Shown here: in pieces, positions 34,926 to 45,817 of the stretch
Numbering within the stretch: position 1 is the stretch's first letter
How the letters are laid out: every line of letters starts with the position of its first letter
From: Sepiola atlantica
Lineage: Eukaryota; Mollusca; Cephalopoda; Sepiida; Sepiolidae
Length of the DNA: 64,000 bases
NCBI GenBank assembly: GCA_963556195.1
Contig: OY744547.1
Span: 1,378,201 to 1,442,200, forward strand
Direction of reading: 5' to 3'
Position numbers and translations under genes: made by a program
The notes under the pieces: generated by a model
What the model was told of the DNA's origin: nothing
What the model saw: only the letters and a program-made list of their open reading frames with translations
Databases searched by the model: none

Positions 34926-34942
34926 TGGTGACCCCGACGTGA
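34926..34942 (+). other. Primer binding site (tRNA-complementary)
   Basis: TGGTGACCCCGACGTGA begins one base after the LTR end; TGG matches the CCA end of a tRNA. The tRNA species was not assigned. In copy 2 the same site has lost one base (GGGTCACCA). Confidence 0.7.
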
Positions 34943-34979
34943 TAGCTTTGTTGTATGGGGCAGAGTAATTAATTTCGTA

Positions 34980-35640
34980 CTAGAACAACAAAAAAAAATA
35001 TCATTTCTCGTTTTTTCTTTCGTGGTGAAACGAATTACGCACCCATCTTTTTCCTTTTTTTTCTACCCACGTGGTAGAAATATACTAACAAACAAAAAAA
35101 AAGAAGCCACCGTCTCCATTTTTCCTGGCCATGTGGAAATACCCAAACAAAGAAAAACAAACATTTCTCGGCTCTCTCTCCGAATATAAAACAAATTACA
35201 ATTTCATTTTTTCTTCTCTTTCTTTACCCACGTGTCGGAAAATTATATACAAAGAAAAAGACAAACTTTTGCCAATCCTTTTTTTTTCCTTTTTTTGACG
35301 AACAAAAGGACCTTACAAGACGCCACTTCCTTTGTTTTGAACACGTGGAGATAAAAAAAAAACAAACGCTCACGCTGCCCATCTTTTTTGTGACCACGTG
35401 TTGATAAAAAAAAATTCAAAAATGCCGTCATCTTTTTCCGGACCACGTGTTGATAAAAAAATTCAAAATAATGCCGCCATCTTTTTCACGTGGAAATGAA
35501 AATTCAAACAAACTAAAACGAAAACAAAAAACGTCATTCCGTGTGTGAAACAAATTACAGCTCCATTTTTTTTCTTCTTTTTCCCTTCTACCCACGTGTT
35601 GGAAATATATATATAAAAGAAAAGAAAACTACAAAACAGA
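34980..35640 (+). repeat. Leader region with repeated CACGTG palindromes
   Basis: CACGTG occurs at 35068, 35229, 35342, 35395, 35444, 35487 and 35593, several within longer palindromes such as CTACCCACGTGGTAG. The surrounding sequence is A/T-homopolymer rich. The same pattern occurs in copy 2. Confidence 0.85.
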
Positions 35641-36115
35641 CAACACACGATGTCGAACATCACCAAGCCTCAAGACTTAATACTGGTTGTAAAAAGTCAG
35701 GCTCAGCAAGCACCAACATCACCCTTCAAGGGCTACCAACCCTCTTCAACAACTGGACGTTCATTGATAAACAGGAGGACACATCAACTTGAACAACCAC
35801 ATCTTCCCGGACATTCATCAAGCACCAAACATTTCCGGACATCACTGACGACACTATGGAAGAAATCACACCAGTTCAAAATGAGTACAACTGCACAAGC
35901 ACGACTAAATACTCAACAACTGGACGTTCGTTGATCAACTGGCGACACATCAACTCGAACAACGCGCACCAACACCAGTACAGACCCACTTGTACCTGGA
36001 CCTGCTAACTCACTTGCAGACATTTGTGCATCTGATTTTGACCATAGTGTACCACCAATCTCAACAACTAGATGTTTGTTCATCAGCTCCACAACACGGA
36101 CTAATTAACATGAAC

Positions 36116-36540
36116 AACATCAACAACTGCACAGACTCACTTGTGCTCATTCATCAACAACTGCACAGACTCACTTGTGCTCATTCATCAACAACTGCAC
36201 AGATTCACTTGTGCTCATTCATCAACAATTGCACAGATTCACTTGTGCTCGCTCATCAACACCGCACAGACCCACTTGTGCTTATTCATCAACACCTGCA
36301 CAGACTCACTTGTGCTCATTCATCAACATCGCACAGACTCACTTGTGCTCATTCATCAACAACTGCACAGATTCACTTGTGCTCATTCATCAACAACTGC
36401 ACAGATTCACTTGTGCTCATTCATCAACAACTGCACAGACTCACTTGTGCCATTCATCAACAATTGCACAGACTCACTTGTGCTCACTCATCAATACCGC
36501 ACAGATTCACTTGTGCTCACTCATCAACAACCGCGCAGAC
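36116..36540 (+). repeat. 34-bp minisatellite inside LTR copy 1
   Basis: ACAGACTCACTTGTGCTCAT then TCATCAACAACTGC recurs about 12-13 times with small deletions. Because 34 is not a multiple of three, all three frames read the same peptide cycle without stops. Copy number differs from copy 2. Confidence 0.92.
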
Positions 36541-36915
36541 CCAAGCACCAAACATTCCCGGACAACACTGACAATTCAACGTTCATTCATCAGCTCCGCA
36601 TCACGCAGACTAATCAACATGAACAACGCCACCAACAAGTGCAAATTACCTTGCACTCAACATTTTTTGACCGCAAACTCACTTGCACTCAAACTTGATG
36701 CAGACCCAAACAACACGCAGATCCACATGCGTTACAAACACTCAATTCCGCAGATGCACTTGCGATCAACCATTCAATACAGATGCAGAAACAGAAATAA
36801 GTAGCGTGCACACTACTTTTTTCTAATCTTCAACAGCAAAACAGACATACCCAAAAAGAATGCTTCTCATCTACAACTGTACATATTGAATAATATTTTC
36901 AATATTTTTCAATCT

Positions 36916-36924
36916 GGGGGGGAG
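36916..36924 (+). other. Polypurine tract, copy 1
   Basis: GGGGGGGAG lies four bases before the 3' LTR, the usual position of the plus-strand primer. Confidence 0.6.
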
Positions 36925-36928
36925 TCCT

Positions 36929-37515
36929 TGTAGCAGTTACCTCCTCCTTTCAAAACATAACTACACCGGTTTGCCGGTAGGTGTCGCTTTTTCACCGACA
37001 GGTGGCACTGTAAAGCGACACCAGAGTTTTCTGCCCTTCTGACTATAAAAACCGTTGCAAATGAAAAATCCATCTCTTGTTCACCGACCAGCCTCGACAG
37101 CCTAACGCTGGCACCAGCGCTCCGTCTCTCTCTCTCTCTCTCTTCTCTGGTCGACAGAACGACGCTAATACACTAGCGTTTCGTCTCACGCTTTTCTCTT
37201 CAGTCGGCATAACAACTACCAACACACGTGGGCAAACAACGGTAAGAGTTTCTCAACTCATTTTCTTTGTGTACGGCTTTCAAAGACTTTCCTACGCCGG
37301 ATTCATTTCTTCTTATACCTTTTCAAGAACTGTTTTTCCATCGACACACATGCATACATCACACACTTCACCATTCCACGTACACACACGTTCAATAAAC
37401 GTTATTTGAACTACTTCATTTTGTTTATTAATTATTACTCTGTCTTTTGCATGCAACATTGCTTGATTTACTGAACACGTTTATAATCGGGGGAACACTA
37501 CCCTCGATCCTAACA
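36929..37515 (+). repeat. 3' LTR, copy 1
   Basis: It is almost identical to 34338-34924 and the same length, ending TAACA before the AGCT duplication. Confidence 0.9.
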
Positions 37516-37561
37516 AGCTGATTGCATAGTCTGCGCGGGTATCCATTCAGTCAATCTCGAA

Positions 37562-37772
37562 CCAGAGAGAGAGACGGAGAGAGAGGGAGAGAGAGTGAGA
37601 GAGAGAGGAAGAGAAGGAGAGAGAGAGGGAGTGAGAGAGAGAGTGATACAGAGAGAGAGAGAGAGAGGGCGAGACAGACGGACAGACAGAGATGTATAGA
37701 GCGCTAGATACAGAAAGAGATAGAAGATATAAATAGAAAGAGAGTGATAAAAATAGATAGATAGAGAAATAC

Positions 37773-37815
<43 letters not shown>

Positions 37816-37855
37816 AGGGGAGAGAGAGAGAGAGAGAGGTATTAATAGATAGGTA
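37562..37855 (+). repeat. GA-rich microsatellite
   Basis: GAGA runs with GATA, GGGA and GACA interruptions, about 290 bases. Confidence 0.9.
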
Positions 37856-37954
37856 CAGACACACAGAGACATATCTTGAGATAATTTGGGAAGAACCTTC
37901 CCAAATATGATCTGAGGTTAAGATCGGATTCTAACTCTTCAGATGAGATCTAAG

Positions 37955-38045
37955 TTTATAACAGCTGTTGATCGATAACATCGACATGCCAGTGTCGCAG
38001 ATTTTGTACATAACATAATCATATATATATATTGAGCACTTTTTA
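37955..38045 (+). mobile_element. Arm of the GTTGATCGATAACATCGACA repeat family
   Basis: Same block as 18358 and 22010, followed by AT repeats and GAGCACTTTTTATAAGCCCG. Confidence 0.65.
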
Positions 38046-39030
38046 TAAGCCCGGTTGTTTTAACAGTCTATGCTAAGACCAGCCTGTATAAATAATTACC
38101 CTGACGTGATATGAACATGCAACCTTAGTTGATCTTATGCTAAGACCAGCCTTTATAACTTTGTGCAAGATACCTACGCCAAATGAGATTCATATGCGAT
38201 GAATCGTTTTGGTGCGACAACCAAACCACGTGATGAACAGTAGGACTCTGAAATAGTCAAGATGTATATCCTGCGCTCTCTACCTGGGGCAGCGGTAGAC
38301 AAGTCGAGGAACTCCAGGATAATGTTATTCTATCTTATCAACATGAATCTTCAGTTCACGGTTTCTCTTCAAGCTGACAAGACGTGCTTTTTCCCCGTTC
38401 TCACCCTGCCTCAACCCTGAGCGGGTGAGTTGTCGAACTTCGGGATAATATTATTTCGTCTAACGGACATGAATCAACCCATTGTGCCACCTTTATTTTG
38501 TTCCTGTGTTTCCAGTAAATAAATCTGTCAGCCTCTTTAGTTGTGACGTCATCGTTTATGTCGTGAGGAATGCCGATCCCATTTTGCTTATTATATTTCA
38601 GTCAGATTCGGCCAGACGAATTACTCTCCCAAGTAAGTTCGTCATTCTGATTTTCTTCTCGATTTAAACCCCAAACTAAAAGTTGGCTTCCTCAGCTAAA
38701 GATTATTTTCAATTAATGGACATACCATTGATCTTCAAAGAACAATTCAGATTTAGGAGAGAATATCGGATCAATCACAGATTTCAACCGATATGTAGAA
38801 GTTACACGAGTGAACTATTTTCTATCGGCAGTGAGTTGTGATCCGGCTTGCCGACTATGTAACCATCGCCTGTTAACCGCATGAACAAGCAACTCACCTA
38901 AGCTCAATGAGATTCATACGAAAAAAGAAGGGAAAAAAAATTATTTTCTTCTTTTTTTTCTTCTTTTTCCGTATATATGATCTGAGGGAAGGACCAGATT
39001 TTCTTTTCCGCCTGATGAGATCTCAATTTC
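38046..39030. other. No recognised gene; low-copy internal repeats
   Basis: TATGCTAAGACCAGCCT occurs twice (about 38069 and 38137). AACTCCAGGATAATGTTATT near 38310 and AACTTCGGGATAATATTATT near 38436 are related and each is followed by ACATGAATC. Probably transposon-derived. Confidence 0.35.
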
Positions 39031-39032
39031 TA

Positions 39033-39079
39033 ACAGCTGTTGATCGATAACATCGACATACCAGTGTCGTGGATTATGT

Positions 39080-39117
<38 letters not shown>

Positions 39118-39120
39118 CAA
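39033..39120 (+). mobile_element. Arm of the GTTGATCGATAACATCGACA family plus (AT)n
   Basis: TAACAGCTGTTGATCGATAA then CATCGACATACCAGTGTCG matches the family, followed by a microsatellite. Confidence 0.6.
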
Positions 39121-39192
39121 GAGATAAAAGATGAGAATAAAAAATTGTATAGTTACAATATTATTCAGAAGTTCAAAGCAAGGAGTTTCATA

Positions 39193-39238
39193 TCCTCAAT
39201 CCATGGATTTTCAAAGACAAACTCTTTTCATCAGAGGA
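39193..39238 (-). ncRNA. Hammerhead ribozyme-like motif C (probably inactive)
   Basis: Minus strand: TCCT, CTGATGA (39228-39234), helix II AAAGA-GTTTG-TCTTT with no extra bases, GAAA (39209-39212), palindromic helix III AATCCATGGATT, base G at the cleavage position, then AGGA pairing with TCCT. All core parts are present except that the cleavage base is G, which hammerheads do not normally cleave. Confidence 0.4.
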
Positions 39239-39358
39239 GAAAAAAAACGGTAGTGTAACTGTGAATATTATCGGCAACATTTAACTTTGAAAAAAAAAGA
39301 TAAAGATTATTATTAAAGATTATTATTAAAGGATACATCACTTAATTCAATATTAATA

Positions 39359-39362
<4 letters not shown>

Positions 39363-39432
<70 letters not shown>
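39363..39432. repeat. (AT)n microsatellite
   Basis: About 70 bases of perfect AT dinucleotide. Confidence 0.97.
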
Positions 39433-39434
<2 letters not shown>

Positions 39435-39877
39435 ACAGGTTCATATTATATTCCAATAACCATGTTTTTATTTTATTATTTTTATTTTTTCACATTTCCA
39501 AAAAACATAACATCTGTGTGAGATATATTATTTTTTACGGTCCGTTTCATTTGTCTTGTGCCAAACAAAATTTTTATGTCAATATCGCCTCTGTAACATT
39601 ACAAAATCATCAGAAAAATTCATAAAGAGTAAAAAGTTCTTGGATTAAAGTGTCTTGAAAAAACCTACACTATACAGTGGTTCATTTTTGGGTGAAACCA
39701 AACAAAAAACAAAGAAAAGAGCAAACTCACACGTGGGAGGGACCCACTAATACACCATTTTGAATTTATATTTGCTCTGTTGTCACTAATTGATAATCAT
39801 CGAGCTGAATCTTTTAAGGAGATTGCAAAATAAAAGGGCACTGATAGTATATGTTAATACGTATATTGTCATTAATA

Positions 39878-39901
39878 TATATATATATATATATATACAC
39901 A

Positions 39902-39950
<49 letters not shown>
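39878..39950 (+). repeat. AT then GA microsatellite
   Basis: (TA)n is followed by (GA)n. Any open frame across it is compositional. Confidence 0.95.
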
Positions 39951-39952
<2 letters not shown>

Positions 39953-40019
39953 TAGGAGGGCACCATAGAGTAAATGTGGTATTGTGGTGACTGCTAATGC
40001 CTCAAAAACTTACATTTCT

Positions 40020-40215
40020 CGATCTCCGGGTCGCGACTAAACGGTTCTGTCCTCGGTCAGTGAAGGAGAAATCCTTCTAGACTGAGGTAATTTTTATTTT
40101 TTGTCCTAATCCAGAGTGCTCCTTTTGGGGAGCTGGATTTCCGCCCAAACGCACATAAAAAAAAAACGACCTTGCGTCTAACTCTGCCCTCGTAGGGAGG
40201 CAAGTAAATAGGGAC
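40020..40215 (+). mobile_element. SINE-like module
   Basis: It shares the order AATCCAGAGTGCTCCTTTTG, GGAGCTGGATT, ACCTTGCGTCTAACTCTGCC and CTCGTAGGGAGGCAAGTAAA with the array at 47.9-48.9 kb. Confidence 0.6.
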
Positions 40216-40295
40216 CGCTAATGCGTCAAGTTAATAGTTGGATAAACAGAGGATGCCCCCCCCCACCCCGTCTCCCTACACACAGTTTTGAGGAC

Positions 40296-40884
40296 TGTTA
40301 GGATCGAGGGTCGTGTTCCCCCGATTATAGACGTGTTCAGTAAATCAAGCAATGCTGCATGCAAAGACAGAGTAATAATTAACAAACAAAAATGAAGTAG
40401 TTCAAATAACGTTTATTGAACGTGTGTGTACGTGGAATGATGAAGTGTGTGATGTATGCATGTGTGTCGATGGAAAAACAGTTCTTGAAAAAGGTATGAG
40501 AGGAAATGAATCCGGCGAGAGGAAAAGTCTTTGAAATCCGTAACACAAAGAAAATGAGTTGAGAACTCTTACCGTTGTTTGCCCACGTGTGTTGGTAGTT
40601 GTTAGACCGATTGAAGAGAAAAGCGTGAGACGAAACGCTAGTGTATTAGCGTCGTTCTGTCGACCAGAGAAGAGAGAGAGAGAGAGATGGAGCGCTGGTG
40701 CCAGCGCACTTCTGCCGATGCTGGTCGGTGAAAAAGAGAGAGAATTTCCGTATTGCCCCGGCTTTTATAGTCCGAAGGGCAGATAACTCTGGTGTCGCTT
40801 TACAGCGCCACCTGTCGGTGAAAAAGCGACACCTACCGGCAAACCGGTGTAGTTACGTTTTGAAAGGAGGAGGTAACTGCTACA
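40296..40884 (-). repeat. 3' LTR of copy 2
   Basis: Reverse complement of the LTR, ending CTGCTACA, next to the polypurine complement CTCCCCCCC at 40888-40897. Confidence 0.9.
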
Positions 40885-41284
40885 AGGACTCCCCCCCAGA
40901 TTGAAAAATATTGAAAATATTATTCAATATGGACAGTTGTAGATGAGAAGCATTCTTTGTGGGTATGTCTGTTTTGCTGTTGAAGATTAGAAAAAAGTAG
41001 TGTGCACGCTACTTATTTCTGTTTCTGCATCTGTATTGAATGATTGATCGCAAGTGCGTCTGCGGAATTGAGTGTTTGTAACGCATGTGGATCTGCGTGT
41101 TGTTTGGGTCTGCATCAAGTTTGAGCGCAAGTGAGTTTGCGGTCGAAAAATGTTGAGTGCAAGTGAATTTGCACTTGTTGGTGGCGTTGTTCATGTTGAT
41201 TAGTCTGCGTGATGCAGAGCTGATGAACAAACGTTGAATTGTCAGTGTTGTCCGGGAATGTTTGGTGCTTGGGTCTGCGCTGTT

Positions 41285-41755
41285 GTTGATGAGTGAGCAC
41301 AAGTGGGTCTGTGCAGTGGTTGATGAATGAGCACAAGTGGGTCTGTGCAGTTGTTGATGAGTGAGCACAAGTGAATCTGTGCAGTTGTTGATGAGTGAGC
41401 ACAAGTGGGTTTGTGCGGTGTTGATGAGTGAGCACAAGTGAGTCTGTGCAGTTGTTAATGAATGAGCACAAGTGAATCTGTGCAGTTGTTGATGAATGAG
41501 CACAAGTGAATCTGTGCAGTTGTTGATGAATGAGCACAAGTGAATCTGTGCAGTTGTTGATGAATGAGCACAAGTGAATCTGTGCAGTTGTTGATGAATA
41601 AGCACAAGTGGGTCTGTGCAATTGATTGATGAATGAGCACAAGTGAGTCTGTGCAGTTGATGAATGAGCACAAGTGAGTCTGTGCAGTTGATGAATGAGC
41701 ACAAGTGAGTCTGTGCAGTTGATGAATGAGCACAAGTGAGTCTGTGCAGTTGTTG
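41285..41755 (-). repeat. 34-bp minisatellite inside LTR copy 2
   Basis: TGAATGAGCACAAGTGAGTC then TGTGCAGTTGT-type units, about 13-14 copies with length variants, are the reverse of the repeat in copy 1. Confidence 0.92.
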
Positions 41756-42189
41756 ATGTTGTTCATGTTAATTAGTCCGTGTTGTGGAGCTGATGAACAA
41801 ACATCTAGTTGTTGAGATTGGTGGTACACTATGGTCAAAATCAGATGCACAAATGTCTGCAAGTGAGTTAGCAGGTCCAGGTACAAGTGGGTCTGTACTG
41901 GTGTTGGTGCGCGTCGTTCGAGTTGATGTGTCCCCAGTTGATCAACGAACGTCCAGTTGTTGAGTATTTTAGTCATGCTTGTGCAGTTGTACTCATTTTG
42001 AACTGGTGTGATTTCTTCCATAGTGTCGTCAGTGATGTCCGGAAATGTTTGGTGCTTGATGAATGTCCGGGAAGATGTGGTTGTTCAGGTTGATGTGTCC
42101 TCCTGTTTATCAACGAACGTCCAGTTGTTGAAGAGGATTGGTAGCCCTTGAAGGGTGATGTTGTTCGTGTTTGTCTGTTTTGTAGTTTT

Positions 42190-42870
42190 CTTTTCCTTTA
42201 TATATATATTTCCACCACGTGGGTAGAAAGGAAAAAGAAAAGAAAAAAAAAGTGGAGTCATAATTTGTTTCACACGAGGAATGACGTTTTTGTTTTCGTT
42301 TGTTTGAATGTTAGTTTCCAAGTAGAGAAAGAATGGCGGCTTCTCTTTCCTTTGTTGTTGAAAAGAAACAAAAAAAAAATTCGTATTTTCTTTTTTTTCT
42401 TTTTTTGTTTGAATTTTCATTTCCACGTGGTTAGAGAGATAAAAAATGGCGCTTTTTTTTTTTTTTTTTTTATCAACACGTGGTCATGGCAAGGGGTGGC
42501 GGCATTTTTTTGAATTTTTTTTTTTTTCAACACGTGGTCACGAAAAAGATGGGCAGCGTGAGCGTTTGTTTTCTTTTGTTTTCTTTTTATCTCCAGTGTT
42601 CAAAACAAAAGAAAATGGCGTCTTGTAAAGTCCTTCTGTTCGTCGAAAAAGAAGAAAAAAAAGTTTGTCTTTCTCTGTGTATATATTTTTCCGACACGTT
42701 GGTGGAGAAAGAGAAGAAAAAATGAAATTGTAAATTGTTTTATACTCGGAGAGAGCCGAGAAATGTTGTTTTTCTTTGTTTGGGTATTTCCACGTGGCCA
42801 GGAAAAAAAAATAATAAAGATGGCAGCTTCTTTTCTTTTGTTTGTTTGTATATTTCTACCACGTGGGTAG
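42190..42870 (-). repeat. CACGTG-rich leader of copy 2
   Basis: CACGTG recurs at about 42216, 42424, 42477, 42531, 42791 and 42861, in the same type of palindromic context as copy 1. Confidence 0.8.
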
Positions 42871-43010
42871 AAAAAAAAAGGAAAAAGATGGATGCGTAAT
42901 TCGTTTCACCACGAAAGCAAAAACGAGAAATGATATATATATTTTTTTGTTTTTGTACGAAATTAATTACTCAGCCACATACAACAAAGCTTGCACGTCG
43001 GGTCACCAAT

Positions 43011-43599
43011 TGTTAGGATCGAGGGTCGTGTTCCCCCGATTATAGACGTGTTCAGTAAATCAAGCAATGCTGCATGCAAAGACAGAGTAATAATTAACAA
43101 ACAAAAATGAAGTAGTTCAAATAACGTTTATTGAACGTGTGTGTACGTGGAATGATGAAGTGTGTGATGTATGCATGTGTGTCGATGGAAAAACAGTTCT
43201 TGAAAAAGGTATGAGAGGAAATGAATCCGGCGAGAGGAAAAGTCTTTGAAATCCGTAACACAAAGAAAATGAGTTGAGAACTCTTACCGTTGTTTGCCCA
43301 CGTGTGTTGGTAGTTGTTAGACCGATTGAAGAGAAAAGCGTGAGACGAAACGCTAGTGTATTAGCGTCGTTCTGTCGACCAGAGAAGAGAGAGAGAGAGA
43401 GATGGAGCGCTGGTGCCAGCGCACTTCTGCCGATGCTGGTCGGTGAAAAAGAGAGAGAATTTCCGTATTGCCCCGGCTTTTATAGTCCGAAGGGCAGATA
43501 ACTCTGGTGTCGCTTTACAGCGCCACCTGTCGGTGAAAAAGCGACACCTACCGGCAAACCGGTGTAGTTACGTTTTGAAAGGAGGAGGTAACTGCTACA
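43011..43599 (-). repeat. 5' LTR of copy 2
   Basis: TGTTAGGATC...CTGCTACA, with the primer-binding-site complement (GGGTCACCAA) immediately to its left. Confidence 0.9.
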
Positions 43600-43614
43600 G
43601 GACCTTGTGCTGAA

Positions 43615-43965
43615 TTTGTTAATTTTTAGCAAATAAATTTCTCGTGTTGTCGGCCTCCGGAACTCCCTCCCTGCTCCCTGTTTCCCCGACTCTACCGACA
43701 TGCAGAAATTTAAAACTAATGTAAACAAGCATCTCGCTGCACAGCTCACAATTTAGGATGTTTATTTACTCCTCGCGGAGTTAGGCACAAGGCCAGTTTT
43801 ATCTTACTCCCACAAGGAAGATGTGACCCAAGATCGGGTCGAGCAAGTGGGGTTAAAAGCCAGCGCTCACAATTTAGGATGACCCCCTAAACTTACACCT
43901 TAATTCTCGGTAGCCCCTTACGTCTACAGTGGCGGCCTGCCTTGTTTGGGGTGAACTATGATTTA
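43615..43965 (+). mobile_element. LINE C-terminal fragment with SINE-like insertion
   Basis: CTCCGGAACTCCCTCCCTGC then TCCCTGTTTCCCCGAC and AATGTAAACAAGCATCTCGC match the reverse of 58030-58150. Bases 43766-43862 are an antisense SINE end (GAGTTAGGCACAAGGCCAGT, then TTTATCTTACTCCCAC). The LINE end CTGCCTTGTTTGGGGTGAAC follows at about 43938. Confidence 0.6.
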
Positions 43966-43979
43966 AAAAAAAAGAATTA

Positions 43980-44855
43980 AAAGTGTAGTATCTGTTTTGT
44001 CTCCGGTCAGAGGAGGGAGAAATCCTTTTTGACTAGCCATTTTAAAATTTTTTTGCCCTATTCAAAGCTCCTGCCACCTTAGGGGGAGCTGGATTTTTCC
44101 TCAAATTAAAAACCGACATTTGTGTCTAACTTTGCCCCTGTATGGGGAGAGAGAGAGCGAGTAAATTGGGGACTCCTCAAAATTAAAAACGTTCCGCGTT
44201 TTCGCTTCTTTTTCGAAGTAGATTTTATCTATTTATTTATTTTTAAAAAACTTTCTTCGAAAAAAAAGTATCGAGAAATAAATATTTCTCGATACTTTTT
44301 GCTCTTCCTTTTTTTTTTGTCGACAACTTGACGACTCAAGCCCCTTTTTAGGGGAGGGAAGGGATCCTTCTGTCAATACACCCCCACCCTCCCTCGCCCC
44401 ATTGATCAACATTCACATTACACTTTTTTTTTTTCGCGACTCCTAGTGAAACAGACATTCATTGTTCTCTGATTTGTAAAGAAAGAAAATTTTTTAAAAT
44501 GCAAAAAAAAAAAAAAAAGCCCTCAAAACCCCCCAGCAATTTAGGGCAGTTATCCCCCCCTTCATCTGTGGTTATAATTGTAAATTGTTACATCAAAATA
44601 AACTCGAGTTCTTTTTTAATTTTGAACATTAACGTCGTCCAGTGTCCAAGAATGTTCGTCTATATAATGTATCCCGCAAGTGTGTGTGTGTGACTGACGA
44701 ACCACACATTTGCTTCCCCTTTTTTCTCCATTTCAAAATGCTGGCTCCCCTCTCTTTATGTGCGGTTACCTTTCGTCGCTGTCGACTATTTCTTTGTGCG
44801 GACCGAATGCAACCGCTACACTACATAATAACGCGTACGTTTTTTTTCGTCTTTT

Positions 44856-44887
<32 letters not shown>

Positions 44888-44928
44888 GTACTTTCTTAAT
44901 CTCTTCCTCTCTCGCATTTTCTCCATTG

Positions 44929-44972
<44 letters not shown>

Positions 44973-45068
44973 CTTCTTTTGTAATATAGTAGGAAAAATC
45001 CCAGCAGAGTGCTCAATTAATTGAGAATCAAAATTAAAATTTGGAGCGTAATATTTATATATTTTTTG
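43980..45068. other. SINE-like fragment, microsatellites, no gene
   Basis: Bases 43985-44165 resemble the SINE-like module (GGAGCTGGATTTTTCC, CTAACTTTGCCCC). TATCGAGAAATAAATATTTCTCGATA near 44268-44293 is a perfect palindrome. (GT)n lies at 44856-44885 and (AT)n at 44931-44971. Confidence 0.5.
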
Positions 45069-45247
45069 GTACAGAAAAATTAGTACAACATTAGTACCGT
45101 CGGTTTCAAGCTCGGAAGGACTTAGCCATCCGGCTCTCTTCAGCTTATGTTGTCATCAGATGACAACATAAGCTAAAGGGATCCGGATGGCTAAGTCCTT
45201 CCGAGCTTGAAACCGACGGTACTAATGTTGTACTAATTTTTCTGTAC
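45069..45247. mobile_element. Near-perfect 179-bp palindromic MITE
   Basis: GTACAGAAAAATTAGTACAA at the left tip is matched by TTGTACTAATTTTTCTGTAC at the right. Pairing continues through CTCGGAAGGACTTAGCCATC to a centre at TGTTGTCATCAGATGACAAC. Confidence 0.9.
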
Positions 45248-45285
45248 GAAAGAGAGAGGTGGAGATAGAGATTGATAGATAGATA

Positions 45286-45292
45286 GATAGAT

Positions 45293-45350
<58 letters not shown>

Positions 45351-45549
45351 AAGGAGAAAAGAAGTAGAGATAAAAAGACAAAAAGATGGAGTTGGGGGGG
45401 AGGGGGTTAGAGAAGGATAATAAAGGGAGGAAGGGTTGAAAGCGACTTTTTTTTGGGGGGGGGGGTCCTTCTTTCATAATTTACTTATCTTCCTTCTGTC
45501 TTTCTCTTTCCACAAGGAAATAGATAGATAGAGAGATAGATAGATAGAG

Positions 45550-45617
<68 letters not shown>

Positions 45618-45800
45618 CGATAAAATAGATAGGGAAAGGAGAAGTAGATAGAGAGAGGGAGAAAAAAGAAAGGTAAAAGGGGAAAAAGATGGAGTTGGAG
45701 AAAGGGAAAAGTGGGAGGGGGTAAAAGAAAGAATATAAAGGAGGGAGGGGAGGAGGTGGAAAAGGGAGAAAAGAAAAAGAGAGAGCAGGGTCTTTCTTTT
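45286..45800 (+). repeat. GA/GATA microsatellites
   Basis: (GA)n at 45290-45350, (GATA)n at 45518-45590, then purine-rich GGAG/GAAA sequence. Minus-strand serine/leucine frames are compositional. Confidence 0.92.
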
Positions 45801-45817
45801 TCTTTTTTTTTCGTCAG

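Larger units (their letters stand above)
34338..37515 (+). mobile_element. Non-autonomous LTR retrotransposon, copy 1
   Basis: Two 587-bp LTRs (TGTAGCAG...AACA) bound a 2.0-kb interior. The target-site duplication AGCT flanks both ends (34334-34337, 37516-37519). A primer-binding-site-like TGGTGACCCCGACGTGA lies just inside the 5' LTR and a G-rich polypurine tract just before the 3' LTR. No gag, protease, reverse transcriptase or integrase frame is present, so mobilisation must have used proteins of another element. LTRs differ at only a few sites, so insertion is recent. Confidence 0.9.
40296..43599 (-). mobile_element. Non-autonomous LTR retrotransposon, copy 2 (opposite orientation)
   Basis: This is the same element as 34338-37515 in reverse, with 589-bp LTRs at 40296-40884 and 43011-43599 and target duplication GGAC (40292-40295 and 43600-43603). 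The interior again lacks retroviral-type genes and holds the CACGTG leader and the 34-bp minisatellite. The two LTRs of this copy are practically identical. Confidence 0.9.

Noticed and set aside
36141..36804. Open frames of about 190-210 codons in the LTR elements
   Set aside because: They arise from the 34-bp repeat in three frames at once and have no resemblance to gag or other retroelement proteins.
39602..39635. Another CTGATGA motif on the minus strand
   Set aside because: A hairpin follows, but the GAAA box is replaced by GCGA and no helix I pairing was found.
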